Below, piece by piece: positions 24,957-31,812 of a DNA stretch of 64,000 bases. This DNA comes from JALHNF01 sp031972295 (GTDB lineage: Bacteria; Patescibacteriota; Minisyncoccia; Phycocordibacterales; UBA5272). The DNA lies in NCBI GenBank assembly GCA_031972295.1, contig DALYEZ010000001.1, positions 59,392 through 123,391 on the forward strand, given 5' to 3'. The notes beneath the pieces were generated by a model. That model was not told the DNA's origin. It searched no databases and saw only the letters and a list, made by a program, of their open reading frames with translations. Position 1 is the first letter of the stretch. Each line of letters begins with the position of its first letter. The position numbers and the translations under genes are program-made.

Positions 24957-25103
24957 TAAAAAAGCCGCTCAAGATCCGGGGAGAATCGAGAGCGGCGGCA
25001 CGGCGGGGGAACACACCGTGATGTCCAGAGAACTTTAGACCAAACCTCGGTCTTTAGATCCATTCCAGATGGGGATTGGTGGCCACCTGAAATGTTTCCG
25101 AAC
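24957..25103 (-). ncRNA. Candidate structured ncRNA A (last of three in tandem)
   Basis: A minus-strand unit with no protein. Its promoter is TTGACA (25133-25138), 17 nt, TACGTT (25110-25115). The RNA of about 147 nt can form several hairpins, for example the AGACC/GGTCT pair around 25036-25052 and CACGG/CCGTG around 25000-25020. It ends in a terminator: 24964-24970 pairs with 24990-24996, followed by a T-run. It is the least similar of the three to the others. Not recognised as tmRNA, RNase P, 6S or SRP RNA. Confidence 0.55.
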
Positions 25104-25161
25104 AAATACAACGTACGTTATTTTTTTATTACTGTCAAGAATTTAGCTGGGAAAGTTAACC

Positions 25162-25411
25162 AAAAAAGAACCGCCGTGGGTCAACGGCGGTTTTGAAATG
25201 TGGCAGCAATACCACTATTAAGAATGATTGAGTTGGTTCAGGCAAACAAATGAGCAAAGATCCTGTATCGCGCATGGAGGCTCGCGCATAGGGATCGAGC
25301 TCTGCACGATAGTGCCGTCTGGGCCCTTCGCACGTTCGTGTAGAGCATCACTGCGCAATTGTTCCGTCTGGAGAAAGCCCCCTTCAGCACAGACGTTACC
25401 TGAACCAACCC
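25162..25411 (-). ncRNA. Candidate structured ncRNA B (middle of three in tandem)
   Basis: Promoter on the minus strand: TTGACA (25441-25446), 17 nt, TATTTT (25418-25423). The RNA begins with a helix that closes a domain of about 178 nt: 25399-25409 pairs perfectly with 25232-25242 (GTTGGTTCAGG with CCTGAACCAAC). Inside are at least three arms, CGTCTG/CAGACG, a long GCTCT/AGAGC arm with CACGA/TCGTG, and GATCC/GGATC. A terminator follows (25169-25176 with 25185-25192, then TTCTTTTTT). The closing helix resembles that of RNA C. Confidence 0.65.
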
Positions 25412-25457
25412 ACTTGTAAAATACTTTATATTTACTAATCTGTCAAATATTTATCCA

Positions 25458-25733
25458 CAAAAAAATCACCAGACATATTGCCGGTGATTTAGGACAGTTG
25501 GCGGTTCAGGCGAATGTGTCGAGGCCGAGAGCGACATTGTGCGCAATGAAACTGGCTTTTGTTGAATACAACACATTCCACTCCGGAGGGAATCCCACCC
25601 TCGAAGATCACGCGCGCGTCTGGATTAGACCGTGACTGGTTGATTCGGAAGAAGCTCCGACAGAGCCATATCCGGATACTGCAACCCCAAATCTGGTAGT
25701 TGCCCACGAGTGTTTGCCTGAACCGGCCAACTG
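25458..25733 (-). ncRNA. Candidate structured ncRNA C (first of three in tandem)
   Basis: Promoter on the minus strand: TTGACA (25764-25769), 18 nt, TACTAT (25740-25745). The predicted start coincides with the 5' strand of a long closing helix: 25716-25733 pairs with 25495-25511 with one bulged base. Inside, GAATGTGT pairs with ACACATTC around two small hairpins (GTTG/CAAC and CATTG/CAATG), and TCGGA/TCCGA and GAGGG/CCCTC form further arms. A terminator ends it (25463-25470 with 25483-25490, then seven T). An 87-codon frame (25489-25752) overlaps it, but its protein looks random. Confidence 0.65.
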
Positions 25734-25812
25734 GAGAAGATAGTACTCCCATCTACGTATCCTTGTCAATTTTTACAAAGATGCGTAGAGAATTATGTTA
25801 AAATAATAAAAA

Positions 25813-26229
25813 ATGAATAAAACTATAACTATTGAGACAGTGGTTCGTAAAGATATTAAAACAGTATGGGACCTTTTTACCGGTCCAGAACATATCGAAA
25901 AGTGGGCACACGCATCAGATGATTGGGAATGTACTAAGGCAATAAATGATATTCGTGTTGGTGGTAGATTTTCTTCTACCATGGGAGCAAAAGACAAATC
26001 AGTATCATTTGATTTTACTGGTACCTACACGGCAGTAGAGGAGGGTAAAGCACTTGTATACACACTTGATGATAATCGAACGGTTGTAACTTCTTTTACT
26101 GAAGAGGAAGACGGTGTACATATTATTCAAACTTTTGAAATGGAGAACGAGAACTCAGAAGAACTGCAGCGAGGAGGATGGCAGGCAATATTAGATACCT
26201 TTAAGAAATATACTGAGTCAGTTCAGTAA
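25813..26229 (+). CDS. SRPBCC / AHSA1-type domain protein
   Basis: 138 residues that span one START-like SRPBCC domain: VWDLFTGPEHIEKWA is the typical first helix segment, followed by GGRFSSTMGAKD, a strand-rich core and a C-terminal amphipathic helix. Members bind small hydrophobic ligands or act as Hsp90 co-chaperone-like proteins; the ligand here is unknown. It lies 7 nt before the sugar dehydrogenase gene. Confidence 0.85.
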   Translation: MNKTITIETVVRKDIKTVWDLFTGPEHIEKWAHASDDWECTKAINDIRVGGRFSSTMGAKDKSVSFDFTGTYTAVEEGKALVYTLDDNRTVVTSFTEEEDGVHIIQTFEMENENSEELQRGGWQAILDTFKKYTESVQ

Positions 26230-26236
26230 AACCAAT

Positions 26237-27352
26237 ATGAAAAAAATTATCATTCCCTTAGGTGTCATCATTATTATAGGGATTCTTTTGTACGTATATC
26301 GCGGAGAAATAACCAAACATTACTTCAAGCCAACAGATACAAACGTTACTGAAGGTACTCATCAAGGAGGAAAGCAACCAGTTGTAGTTGCGGAAGATCT
26401 TAATATCCCTTGGGAATTAGTGTTCTTACCAGGTGGAGATATGTTAGTAACCGAACGTGCTGGAAAATTGCTAAGAATTGGGAGTAATAGACAGGCGATT
26501 GAAATACAAGGGGTAGAACATCGAGGAGAAGGTGGATTACTTGGGCTCACGCTACACCCAAACTTTGCCCAGAATAATCTTTTTTACATCTACCTTACTA
26601 CTTTGGATGGAAAAACACTGAGTAATCAAGTTGAACGATATACACTAACAGGCACAACTCTTTCCGATAGAAAGGTAATTCTTGAAAACATCCCTGGCTC
26701 TACTAATCATGATGGTGGGCGAATTGCATTCGGCCCTGATGCGATGCTTTACATTACGACAGGCGATGCGGGTACTCCTGATAATGCGCAAAAAATAGAA
26801 AGTTTGGCAGGAAAGATTTTACGAGTACAAGATGATGGATCAATACCATCTGATAATCCATTCAAAAATGCAGTGTACTCATACGGTCATCGCAATGTAC
26901 AAGGATTAGCATGGGACATTAATGAACAATTGTGGGCAACAGAACATGGAAGATCAGGGGCAGTATCTGGATATGATGAAGTAAATAAAATTATAAAAGG
27001 ATCAAACTACGGCTGGCCATTTGTTCAAGGAGATGAAGTGCGGAGAGGAATGGTGTCTCCTTATTTACATTCCACTGCAAGTGATACATGGGCCCCCGCT
27101 GGCGCAGTACATCTTAACAAACATCTTATCTTTACTGGATTGCGAGGAGAGTCACTCTACATCACAAATACCACTACTCCAGGAGAAAACCTAAAGGCGT
27201 TTTTCAAGAGCACCTATGGACGTCTTCGTACTGTAACTATTGGGCCAGATAATATGCTCTATGTTCTTACCAACAACAAAGATGGGCGAGGGGATGCGGA
27301 AGCCAGAGATGATCGGATAATTAAAATAGATCCAAAAACATTGGGGTTATAA
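26237..27352 (+). CDS. PQQ-type glucose/sorbosone dehydrogenase-like protein
   Basis: 371 residues: one N-terminal membrane helix (about 4-22), then a six-bladed propeller with NIPWELVFLPGGDMLVTERAG at its start (shortened here), GEGGLLGLTLHPNF, NHDGGRIAFGPDAMLYITTGD and YGHRNVQGLAW. These match the soluble aldose sugar dehydrogenase family, which oxidises sugars with PQQ and calcium outside the membrane. No PQQ synthesis genes are visible, so the cofactor would have to be taken from outside. It sits between the SRPBCC gene and a cysteine-peptidase-like gene. Confidence 0.85.
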   Translation: MKKIIIPLGVIIIIGILLYVYRGEITKHYFKPTDTNVTEGTHQGGKQPVVVAEDLNIPWELVFLPGGDMLVTERAGKLLRIGSNRQAIEIQGVEHRGEGGLLGLTLHPNFAQNNLFYIYLTTLDGKTLSNQVERYTLTGTTLSDRKVILENIPGSTNHDGGRIAFGPDAMLYITTGDAGTPDNAQKIESLAGKILRVQDDGSIPSDNPFKNAVYSYGHRNVQGLAWDINEQLWATEHGRSGAVSGYDEVNKIIKGSNYGWPFVQGDEVRRGMVSPYLHSTASDTWAPAGAVHLNKHLIFTGLRGESLYITNTTTPGENLKAFFKSTYGRLRTVTIGPDNMLYVLTNNKDGRGDAEARDDRIIKIDPKTLGL

Positions 27353-27359
27353 TGTATAG

Positions 27360-27821
27360 ATGGCGGATGCAAATATAGAAATCCTTAAAAAGGAAACCTA
27401 TTTGAAAGCTATAGAAAATAGCGTGGGGAGCAGACTGTTTAATTCTCTTTTTGTTAGATATAAACATACAGGAGAAGTAAAAGATATTTTAAATAACTGC
27501 GAACTCTCTTGTGCATTCTTCACAAGCAACATACTTCTTATGTTTGGAGTATTCGAGAAACCATTTGCAACAGTGAGAGGTTTGAAAGCATCAATTGATC
27601 AAAATTGTAAGTGGAAAAAGATTTCCCTTGGTGAGGTTGAAAAAGGGGACGTGGTCTTCTGGGAAAAGAAAAAACATGAGGACGGTACCGAAACGGCACA
27701 TGTCGGATTCATGATTAATAAAGAAGAAGCAGTTTCAACAAGTACTCAAAGTAAAATGGTTGCTCGACATTCAGCAATGAATAGGGCAATAGACAGTATT
27801 TACAGATACTCTTGGGAATAG
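27360..27821 (+). CDS. NlpC/CHAP-like cysteine hydrolase candidate
   Basis: 153 residues. CELSCAFFTSNIL could hold the catalytic cysteine at the start of a helix, KGDVVFWEKK is the strand pair typical of NlpC/CHAP folds, and TAHVGFMI could supply the histidine. There is no signal peptide. The fold call rests on this pattern only; a peptidase or amidase role is an inference. It starts 7 nt after the dehydrogenase gene. Confidence 0.5.
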   Translation: MADANIEILKKETYLKAIENSVGSRLFNSLFVRYKHTGEVKDILNNCELSCAFFTSNILLMFGVFEKPFATVRGLKASIDQNCKWKKISLGEVEKGDVVFWEKKKHEDGTETAHVGFMINKEEAVSTSTQSKMVARHSAMNRAIDSIYRYSWE

Positions 27822-27829
27822 CACTTATT

Positions 27830-27875
27830 TTGACTTTAATATAAAATATGGCATTATGTATCTAAGAGTTCTTTA
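27830..27875 (+). promoter_or_regulatory. Promoter and weak boxA-like leader of the 109-aa gene at 27930
   Basis: TTGACT (27830-27835), then a -10-like ATTATGT about 17 nt on, then AGTTCTTTA at 27867-27875, a variant of the boxA-like motif seen in other leaders. A GGAGG site precedes the ATG. Confidence 0.4.
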
Positions 27876-27929
27876 GGTCTTAATGCTGTAGTGTTGTGCT
27901 GTACCAATTCAACTGATGCGGAGGTTGCC

Positions 27930-28259
27930 ATGCCAAGAGACATTTTTTCGGATAATGAACCAAGCGATGAGGAGATCATGGAAGATGTGAGTGACCAAAC
28001 ATTGCGTCACATGCATCTTGGTGAAAACATCAACTACCTCAGCAACAAACTGTTCGACCACACTGGGACGCTGGTTGACGGTACCACCAAGGACGACGTC
28101 GCAAGAATGACAACTTATGCCAAGATCGGACTCCTGGAACGCATGTACAACCACACCCAAATGCAAGGCACCGGCCTGTGTTGGGAAATCGGTGCTTTCC
28201 TAGAAGACATCAGTGAGGATGAGAAGCGAGGCTTCAAGACCACTGACGACTACAACTGA
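27930..28259 (+). CDS. Hypothetical acidic protein, 109 aa
   Basis: Unknown family; soluble, strongly acidic (many Asp/Glu) and helical. Its codon use is richer in GC than the flanking genes. ATG 27930 follows GGAGG by 5 nt. It is the first of seven consecutive Shine-Dalgarno-class genes that end with a PP2C phosphatase. Confidence 0.68.
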   Translation: MPRDIFSDNEPSDEEIMEDVSDQTLRHMHLGENINYLSNKLFDHTGTLVDGTTKDDVARMTTYAKIGLLERMYNHTQMQGTGLCWEIGAFLEDISEDEKRGFKTTDDYN

Positions 28260-28263
28260 ACAC

Positions 28264-28325
28264 AAACCCGCTTTGATGCGGCAAATGGAAACCCGTTTGC
28301 TTTCATCGGAGCGGGTTTTCTTTTT
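28264..28325 (+). terminator. Branched terminator
   Basis: An outer stem (28264-28272 with 28310-28318) encloses GATG/CATC and GCAAA/TTTGC helices; TTTTCTTTTT follows. Confidence 0.75.
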
Positions 28326-28341
28326 GACCTATAGAAGATTA

Positions 28342-28371
28342 TAGACATAGATAGGTAATCTATGGTACGAA
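28342..28371 (+). promoter_or_regulatory. Promoter with TATGGTACGAAT motif
   Basis: TAGACA (28342-28347), 18 nt, TACGAA (28366-28371). The TGGTACGAAT segment recurs at the promoter of the PP2C gene. Confidence 0.5.
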
Positions 28372-28417
28372 TTACTTGAACAAGTTCGTTCACATACAAG
28401 CACAAGGGGAATCCGAG

Positions 28418-29032
28418 ATGAACAAGCCACAGATCAAGAGTATTGGAGCCGGTTCCGTAACTGTTTCTGGTTTGACTCGAGAAGATGAGGAACTCTTCCA
28501 AGGACTCATCAACGGTCATCAACGCCTCAGTGTAGTTGATGGCAAGCTCGTTGCAACAGCTGTTCATGAACCGCTGCCTGATCCAACTACGGATGAGGAG
28601 ATGGCTCCATTCTGGCGTAGATGCGCACCGAATGAGGGAATACTGCAAGAAGAACTGTTCGATCGTGAGAACTATCAGAACAGCCTGTCACCATCCATCC
28701 TGATTCAGTCGTTGTGCGGATATGGTTATACACCTGAGGCTTACCGAAATCAATCGGAGCGTCTCAAGGGATATGGATTCGCGCAATTACGATCGCAACG
28801 CAGTCCCAGTGGTCAGTACTACGAGATCTGGTATTTGGCTGGTCTCTACCTTGCCCAAGGTGGCCTGGCGGAAGCTGTCGCCAAGTTCAAAAGCAACAAC
28901 ATGAACCTGAAAGACACCCAGGAGTACGCAAGGCGTTCGTTTAAAGCGGCCACAGACTTCTTGGCGGCGAATGTTCGCTTCGGAACTCTCGATGTGTCCG
29001 TCCAACGGTGGGCGATGTGCATGTCAGATTGA
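28418..29032 (+). CDS. Hypothetical protein, 204 aa
   Basis: I do not recognise the family. Cytoplasmic, with a strand-rich N-terminus (KSIGAGSVTVSGLTREDEE) and a helical C-terminal half containing YYEIWYLAGLYLAQGGLAEA, which resembles a helical-repeat packing but is too short to call a TPR. ATG 28418 has AGGGGA 8 nt upstream. It has its own promoter and terminator and GC-richer codons than the housekeeping genes. Confidence 0.65.
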   Translation: MNKPQIKSIGAGSVTVSGLTREDEELFQGLINGHQRLSVVDGKLVATAVHEPLPDPTTDEEMAPFWRRCAPNEGILQEELFDRENYQNSLSPSILIQSLCGYGYTPEAYRNQSERLKGYGFAQLRSQRSPSGQYYEIWYLAGLYLAQGGLAEAVAKFKSNNMNLKDTQEYARRSFKAATDFLAANVRFGTLDVSVQRWAMCMSD

Positions 29033-29046
29033 GGGTATCCAAATTT

Positions 29047-29085
29047 AGTCCGTCACGATGTTGTGGCGGACTTTTCTTTTTATAT
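29047..29085 (+). terminator. Terminator of the 204-aa gene
   Basis: A stem from 29047 to 29072 (AGTCCG with CGGACT) followed by a long T-rich run. Confidence 0.8.
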
Positions 29086-29098
29086 TAGAAACAAAGTC

Positions 29099-29147
29099 TA
29101 GACATGACACAATGTTGCGTGTTATGAATTATTTACTGTTCTTTAAC
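29099..29147 (+). promoter_or_regulatory. Promoter plus boxA-like motif of the 179-aa membrane protein gene
   Basis: TAGACA (29099-29104), 18 nt, TATGAA (29123-29128), then TGTTCTTTAAC at 29137-29147, which differs from the E. coli rrn boxA by one base. AGGAG follows 6 nt later. Confidence 0.5.
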
Positions 29148-29164
29148 CAACCAGGAGATTCCTG

Positions 29165-29704
29165 ATGAAAGCTCTCGTAGCAGCGATTTTCGTCATTTTG
29201 ATGGTCATAGTAGTAAAGCCTCTCTCGCGGATGAATCCTCCAACGGGTGGACTCTTCATGGCTGTGGCTTTCATCCTCGTACTCATTCTGTTGGATAGAG
29301 CAGAAGAGCACTTCCATAAGAAAAAAGGAAAGAAGGAGAAACGTCCTCGAAAAACGATTTCTACGATTTATCGCAACTATGAACCAGTGCTACGATGGTC
29401 CATTCAAGATAAGGATAAGGATACGGATTATGATCCGGACACAGCCGTTTTGTTCGATTCCGTCGTCGCAGTCGATGTGAGTTTCAAACAGTCAGTACAT
29501 CTTCGAGATGGATGCGCTGTCGTCGCTGAATGTGCAGCGGCCAAGGGCAGTAACGATCCGATCAAGCTCGGTTGGGAACACCGAACCATGCGTCTGTTTT
29601 TTGAAGGAAGTTTTTTCGATAAGCAGGGACGGAGAGTTGTGGGATGCCGCAAACTCACCATGCTTTCCGACGGGAAGATGTACGCATCAGGCGTTCGCTA
29701 CTAG
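29165..29704 (+). CDS. Two-helix membrane protein with soluble domain, 179 aa (family M, long form)
   Basis: Two hydrophobic helices (about residues 3-20 and 28-46), a basic linker (HKKKGKKEKRPRK), then a cytoplasmic-side domain of about 110 residues. The domain aligns with the protein at 30263: AVDVSFKQS, AVVAEC, FFDKQGRRVVGCRKL and GKMYASG recur as AVDVRFLQS, TLIAEC, FFTDRSGKIAVSCGKL and GSIYASS. Function unknown. It has its own boxA-like leader and a two-hairpin 3' end. Confidence 0.7.
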   Translation: MKALVAAIFVILMVIVVKPLSRMNPPTGGLFMAVAFILVLILLDRAEEHFHKKKGKKEKRPRKTISTIYRNYEPVLRWSIQDKDKDTDYDPDTAVLFDSVVAVDVSFKQSVHLRDGCAVVAECAAAKGSNDPIKLGWEHRTMRLFFEGSFFDKQGRRVVGCRKLTMLSDGKMYASGVRY

Positions 29705-29714
29705 AAAGTTCATA

Positions 29715-29772
29715 GACGGGAGGGAAGAAATTCCTCCCGTCTCAAGCCACTCAATTGAGTGGCTTTTATTTT
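29715..29772 (+). terminator. Double-hairpin 3' end of the 179-aa gene
   Basis: First an 11-bp hairpin (29715-29741) without a T-run, then a perfect terminator palindrome (29744-29765) with CTCAATTGAG at its centre and a T-rich tail. The same layout recurs after the paralogue at 30263. Confidence 0.8.
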
Positions 29773-29793
29773 TCATAACAGAATAGACATTCA

Positions 29794-29842
29794 TAGACGA
29801 AATAGTATATTTGTGGTAATAATTATCCATTGTTCTTTAACA
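29794..29842 (+). promoter_or_regulatory. Promoter plus boxA-like motif of the 53-aa gene
   Basis: TAGACG (29794-29799), 17 nt, TAATAA (29817-29822), then TGTTCTTTAACA at 29831-29842, one base away from the E. coli rrn boxA. GGAGG follows at 29848. Confidence 0.5.
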
Positions 29843-29857
29843 GAAATGGAGGTTTGC

Positions 29858-30019
29858 ATGAAAGCTCTTCTGTTCATCATCTTGTTGGCCACACTGGCAG
29901 CAACGCTTCTTTCAAGTGTCGAGTCTCTGTCAGCAAAGATCGGCATCATTGTGGTAATGATCGCCACACTTATTTTCTGCGATATATATTCGCGGAAGAA
30001 AAAAGGGGGTGGACTCTAA
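29858..30019 (+). CDS. Two-helix membrane protein, 53 aa (family M, short form)
   Basis: MKALLFIILLATLAATLL and a second helix (about 31-45) end in YSRKKKGGGL. It equals the membrane part of the 179-aa protein in layout and first residues (MKAL), without the soluble domain. GGAGG lies 6 nt before the ATG. Its stop overlaps the ATG of the next gene by one base, so the two are coupled. Confidence 0.65.
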   Translation: MKALLFIILLATLAATLLSSVESLSAKIGIIVVMIATLIFCDIYSRKKKGGGL

Positions 30020-30201
30020 TGAGATTCCTTGCACTCCTATTAATGGTTTGCGTGATTGGCCTCACGTCGATAGTGCTTCGAAAGGTTGATTTTGTACTAG
30101 CAAGAGCCGCCATCATTCTTTTTTCCATCATCGTATTCATTCTCCTCGAGAGATACATCTCTGGGGAAAGGAAGGTCCGAAGGAGAAAAAGAAGAAGGTA
30201 A
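30019..30201 (+). CDS. Two-helix membrane protein, 60 aa (family M, short form)
   Basis: Two helices (about residues 3-20 and 27-43) followed by a very basic tail (ERKVRRRKRRR). The start MRFLALLL resembles MRFVAILF of the 174-aa protein 60 nt downstream. It overlaps the 53-aa gene by one base and has GGGGGTGGA as ribosome binding site. It looks like the membrane module of the family without the soluble part. Confidence 0.65.
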   Translation: MRFLALLLMVCVIGLTSIVLRKVDFVLARAAIILFSIIVFILLERYISGERKVRRRKRRR

Positions 30202-30262
30202 ATGGCAAGCTTAATCCAATAGACATCGACCGTGTCGCGAAATGAAATAAGGAGAAATTCCG

Positions 30263-30787
30263 ATGAGATTTGTTGCGATCCTTTTCTGGATTGGTTTGCT
30301 GATATACCTGCTTTTACAGCAGGATGCTGAAACGAACAAGGGTCTTGGTGTTATAGCAGTGATCCTGATGGGGACTTTTCTCTGGTGGCTCATCCAAAAG
30401 AAAAAGGCACCTGAGCAGAAAGATACGATGCGTCGGGCAATTACGATAAGTGTCAATTACTTGGATCGAGAGTCGCCAATACGTTGGCTCCTCCACCACC
30501 AAGAATATCCCGAAACCGTCCAGGCTTTACGATCTGTCTTTGCGGTTGATGTACGTTTTCTGCAATCAAAGGACTACGAAGCTGGGTACATCTGTACCTT
30601 GATCGCCGAATGCTGGATTGCCATAGGCAATGAAATGCCTCCTTCGGTACTCGAAAATGTTCTTTTGTCTTTCGATCGTCGCACTGGTTTTTTTACCGAT
30701 AGATCTGGGAAGATTGCTGTAAGCTGTGGCAAACTCTATCTTCTTCCGAATGGAAGCATCTACGCCTCGAGTATCCAGTACAAGTAA
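30263..30787 (+). CDS. Two-helix membrane protein with soluble domain, 174 aa (family M, long form)
   Basis: Two helices (about residues 3-17 and 26-44), a short charged linker, then a soluble domain paralogous to that of the 179-aa protein (shared AVDV-F-QS, AEC, FF-D--GK--V-C-KL, YAS patterns). AAGGAG lies 8 nt before ATG 30263. It probably shares a transcript with the two short genes before it. The conserved cysteines in AEC and SCGKL are candidates for structural or metal-binding roles. Confidence 0.7.
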   Translation: MRFVAILFWIGLLIYLLLQQDAETNKGLGVIAVILMGTFLWWLIQKKKAPEQKDTMRRAITISVNYLDRESPIRWLLHHQEYPETVQALRSVFAVDVRFLQSKDYEAGYICTLIAECWIAIGNEMPPSVLENVLLSFDRRTGFFTDRSGKIAVSCGKLYLLPNGSIYASSIQYK

Positions 30788-30792
30788 TTTCA

Positions 30793-30852
30793 TCAGATGA
30801 AAGAACAGGGAGTTCTTTCATCTGAAGCCGCTCAATTGGGCGGTTTTTTGTT
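30793..30852 (+). terminator. Double-hairpin 3' end of the 174-aa gene
   Basis: A perfect 14-bp hairpin (30793-30806 with 30812-30825) is followed by a terminator (30827-30844) with CTCAATTGGG at its centre and a T-run, the same layout as at 29715-29772. Confidence 0.8.
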
Positions 30853-30866
30853 GTAAATATTTTCCA

Positions 30867-30895
30867 TAGACAGAAATATACAGTCGTGGTACGAA
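30867..30895 (+). promoter_or_regulatory. Promoter of the PP2C gene
   Basis: TAGACA (30867-30872), 17 nt, TACGAA (30890-30895), within TGGTACGAATGAG. GAGGAG lies before the ATG. Confidence 0.5.
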
Positions 30896-30931
30896 TGAGG
30901 AGTTGCACAAATACAACCAGAGGAGAACAAC

Positions 30932-31654
30932 ATGTCAGGTTACATAAGCAGTGCTGTGGAACAAGGTGACAGGGAATATCAACAAGACCGAGATTTCATC
31001 AAGGTGGCAGAAGGATATTCTATTCTTGCCGTCATGGATGGTCACGGCGAGAGAGGGTCGGAGATAGCGGAGTTCTGCAAGGTAGCCATCGGCGAGATTC
31101 TCGCAAACGAGGGGTACGCTTCAGATCCGGAAGAAGTGATCGGAAAGATCTTTACTGAACTCCTCGAGAAAGCCCCGTACCAGCACGATGGCGGCACAAC
31201 ACTTTCAATCGCCTGGATCAAGGAAGACAAAGCGGTCATCGGTGTGCTCGGCGATTCGCCGGTGCTGGTTGTGGACAAGTCTGGGCGGTGGTACAAGAGT
31301 CCTCTCCACAACACTTCAAACCAAGCAGAAAAGGATGCTGTTTTGGCAAAGGGTGGAAAGGTCGTCACCAAGAACAACTGTCTGTACTTCCATGACCCCA
31401 TGCATTACGGCGAGTACATCCAACTCAGCCGTGCAATCGGCGACAAAGTGTTCCAGGACATTCTCTTGCGAGAACCTGATATCTACACTGTCCCGAACCC
31501 CAAGTATGTTCTGGTTTCAAGCGACGGACTCCGCAGAGCAATCGCTGTAACCGTAAAAGACGACTCGACCGCAGAAGGTCTCATGGAAGAAGCCAGGAAG
31601 TATGCCGGCGGGTTGTGGGACAATACCACGGTTCTTTTGTGGAAAAGTGCGTGA
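30932..31654 (+). CDS. PP2C-type serine/threonine protein phosphatase
   Basis: 240 residues covering one full PP2C domain: EYQQDRD, MDGHGERG (metal-binding Asp36), DGGTTLSIAW, GVLGDSPV, LSRAIGD, VSSDGL and WDNTTVLLW. It removes phosphate from Ser/Thr residues using two metal ions in the cytoplasm. No kinase lies in the window. It follows four related membrane proteins and shares their expression style (strong ribosome binding site, own terminator), which may link it to them. Confidence 0.92.
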   Translation: MSGYISSAVEQGDREYQQDRDFIKVAEGYSILAVMDGHGERGSEIAEFCKVAIGEILANEGYASDPEEVIGKIFTELLEKAPYQHDGGTTLSIAWIKEDKAVIGVLGDSPVLVVDKSGRWYKSPLHNTSNQAEKDAVLAKGGKVVTKNNCLYFHDPMHYGEYIQLSRAIGDKVFQDILLREPDIYTVPNPKYVLVSSDGLRRAIAVTVKDDSTAEGLMEEARKYAGGLWDNTTVLLWKSA

Positions 31655-31666
31655 GGCAAATAACGC

Positions 31667-31730
31667 AAACCATCTACCCTTAGAGAGGCCGATACACTGG
31701 TCTCTCAAGGGAGGTGGTTTTTTATTTTTA
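31667..31730 (+). terminator. Long terminator after the PP2C gene
   Basis: A stem of about 20 bp with small mismatches (31667-31690 with 31699-31720), then T-rich sequence. Confidence 0.8.
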
Positions 31731-31812
31731 TTAGAGGATAGAGATAAAAATTTTATACGCTATACTTTGAAATATGCAAATTACTAAGCTTGGAAATTGA
31801 AATACAATAAAT

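Noticed and set aside
25228..25419. 63-codon reading frame on the plus strand over ncRNA B
   Set aside because: No ribosome binding site or promoter on that strand; it crosses paired arms of the minus-strand RNA.
24957..25733. RNase P RNA, tmRNA, 6S or SRP RNA in the RNA array
   Set aside because: Conserved cores such as the P4 region of RNase P, the tmRNA tag or the SRP GGAA-loop domain were not found by eye.
25489..25752. 87-codon reading frame on the minus strand over ncRNA C
   Set aside because: The start overlaps the promoter spacer, the protein is Arg/Ser/Cys-rich without recognisable motifs, and the DNA is better explained by paired RNA arms and a closing helix.
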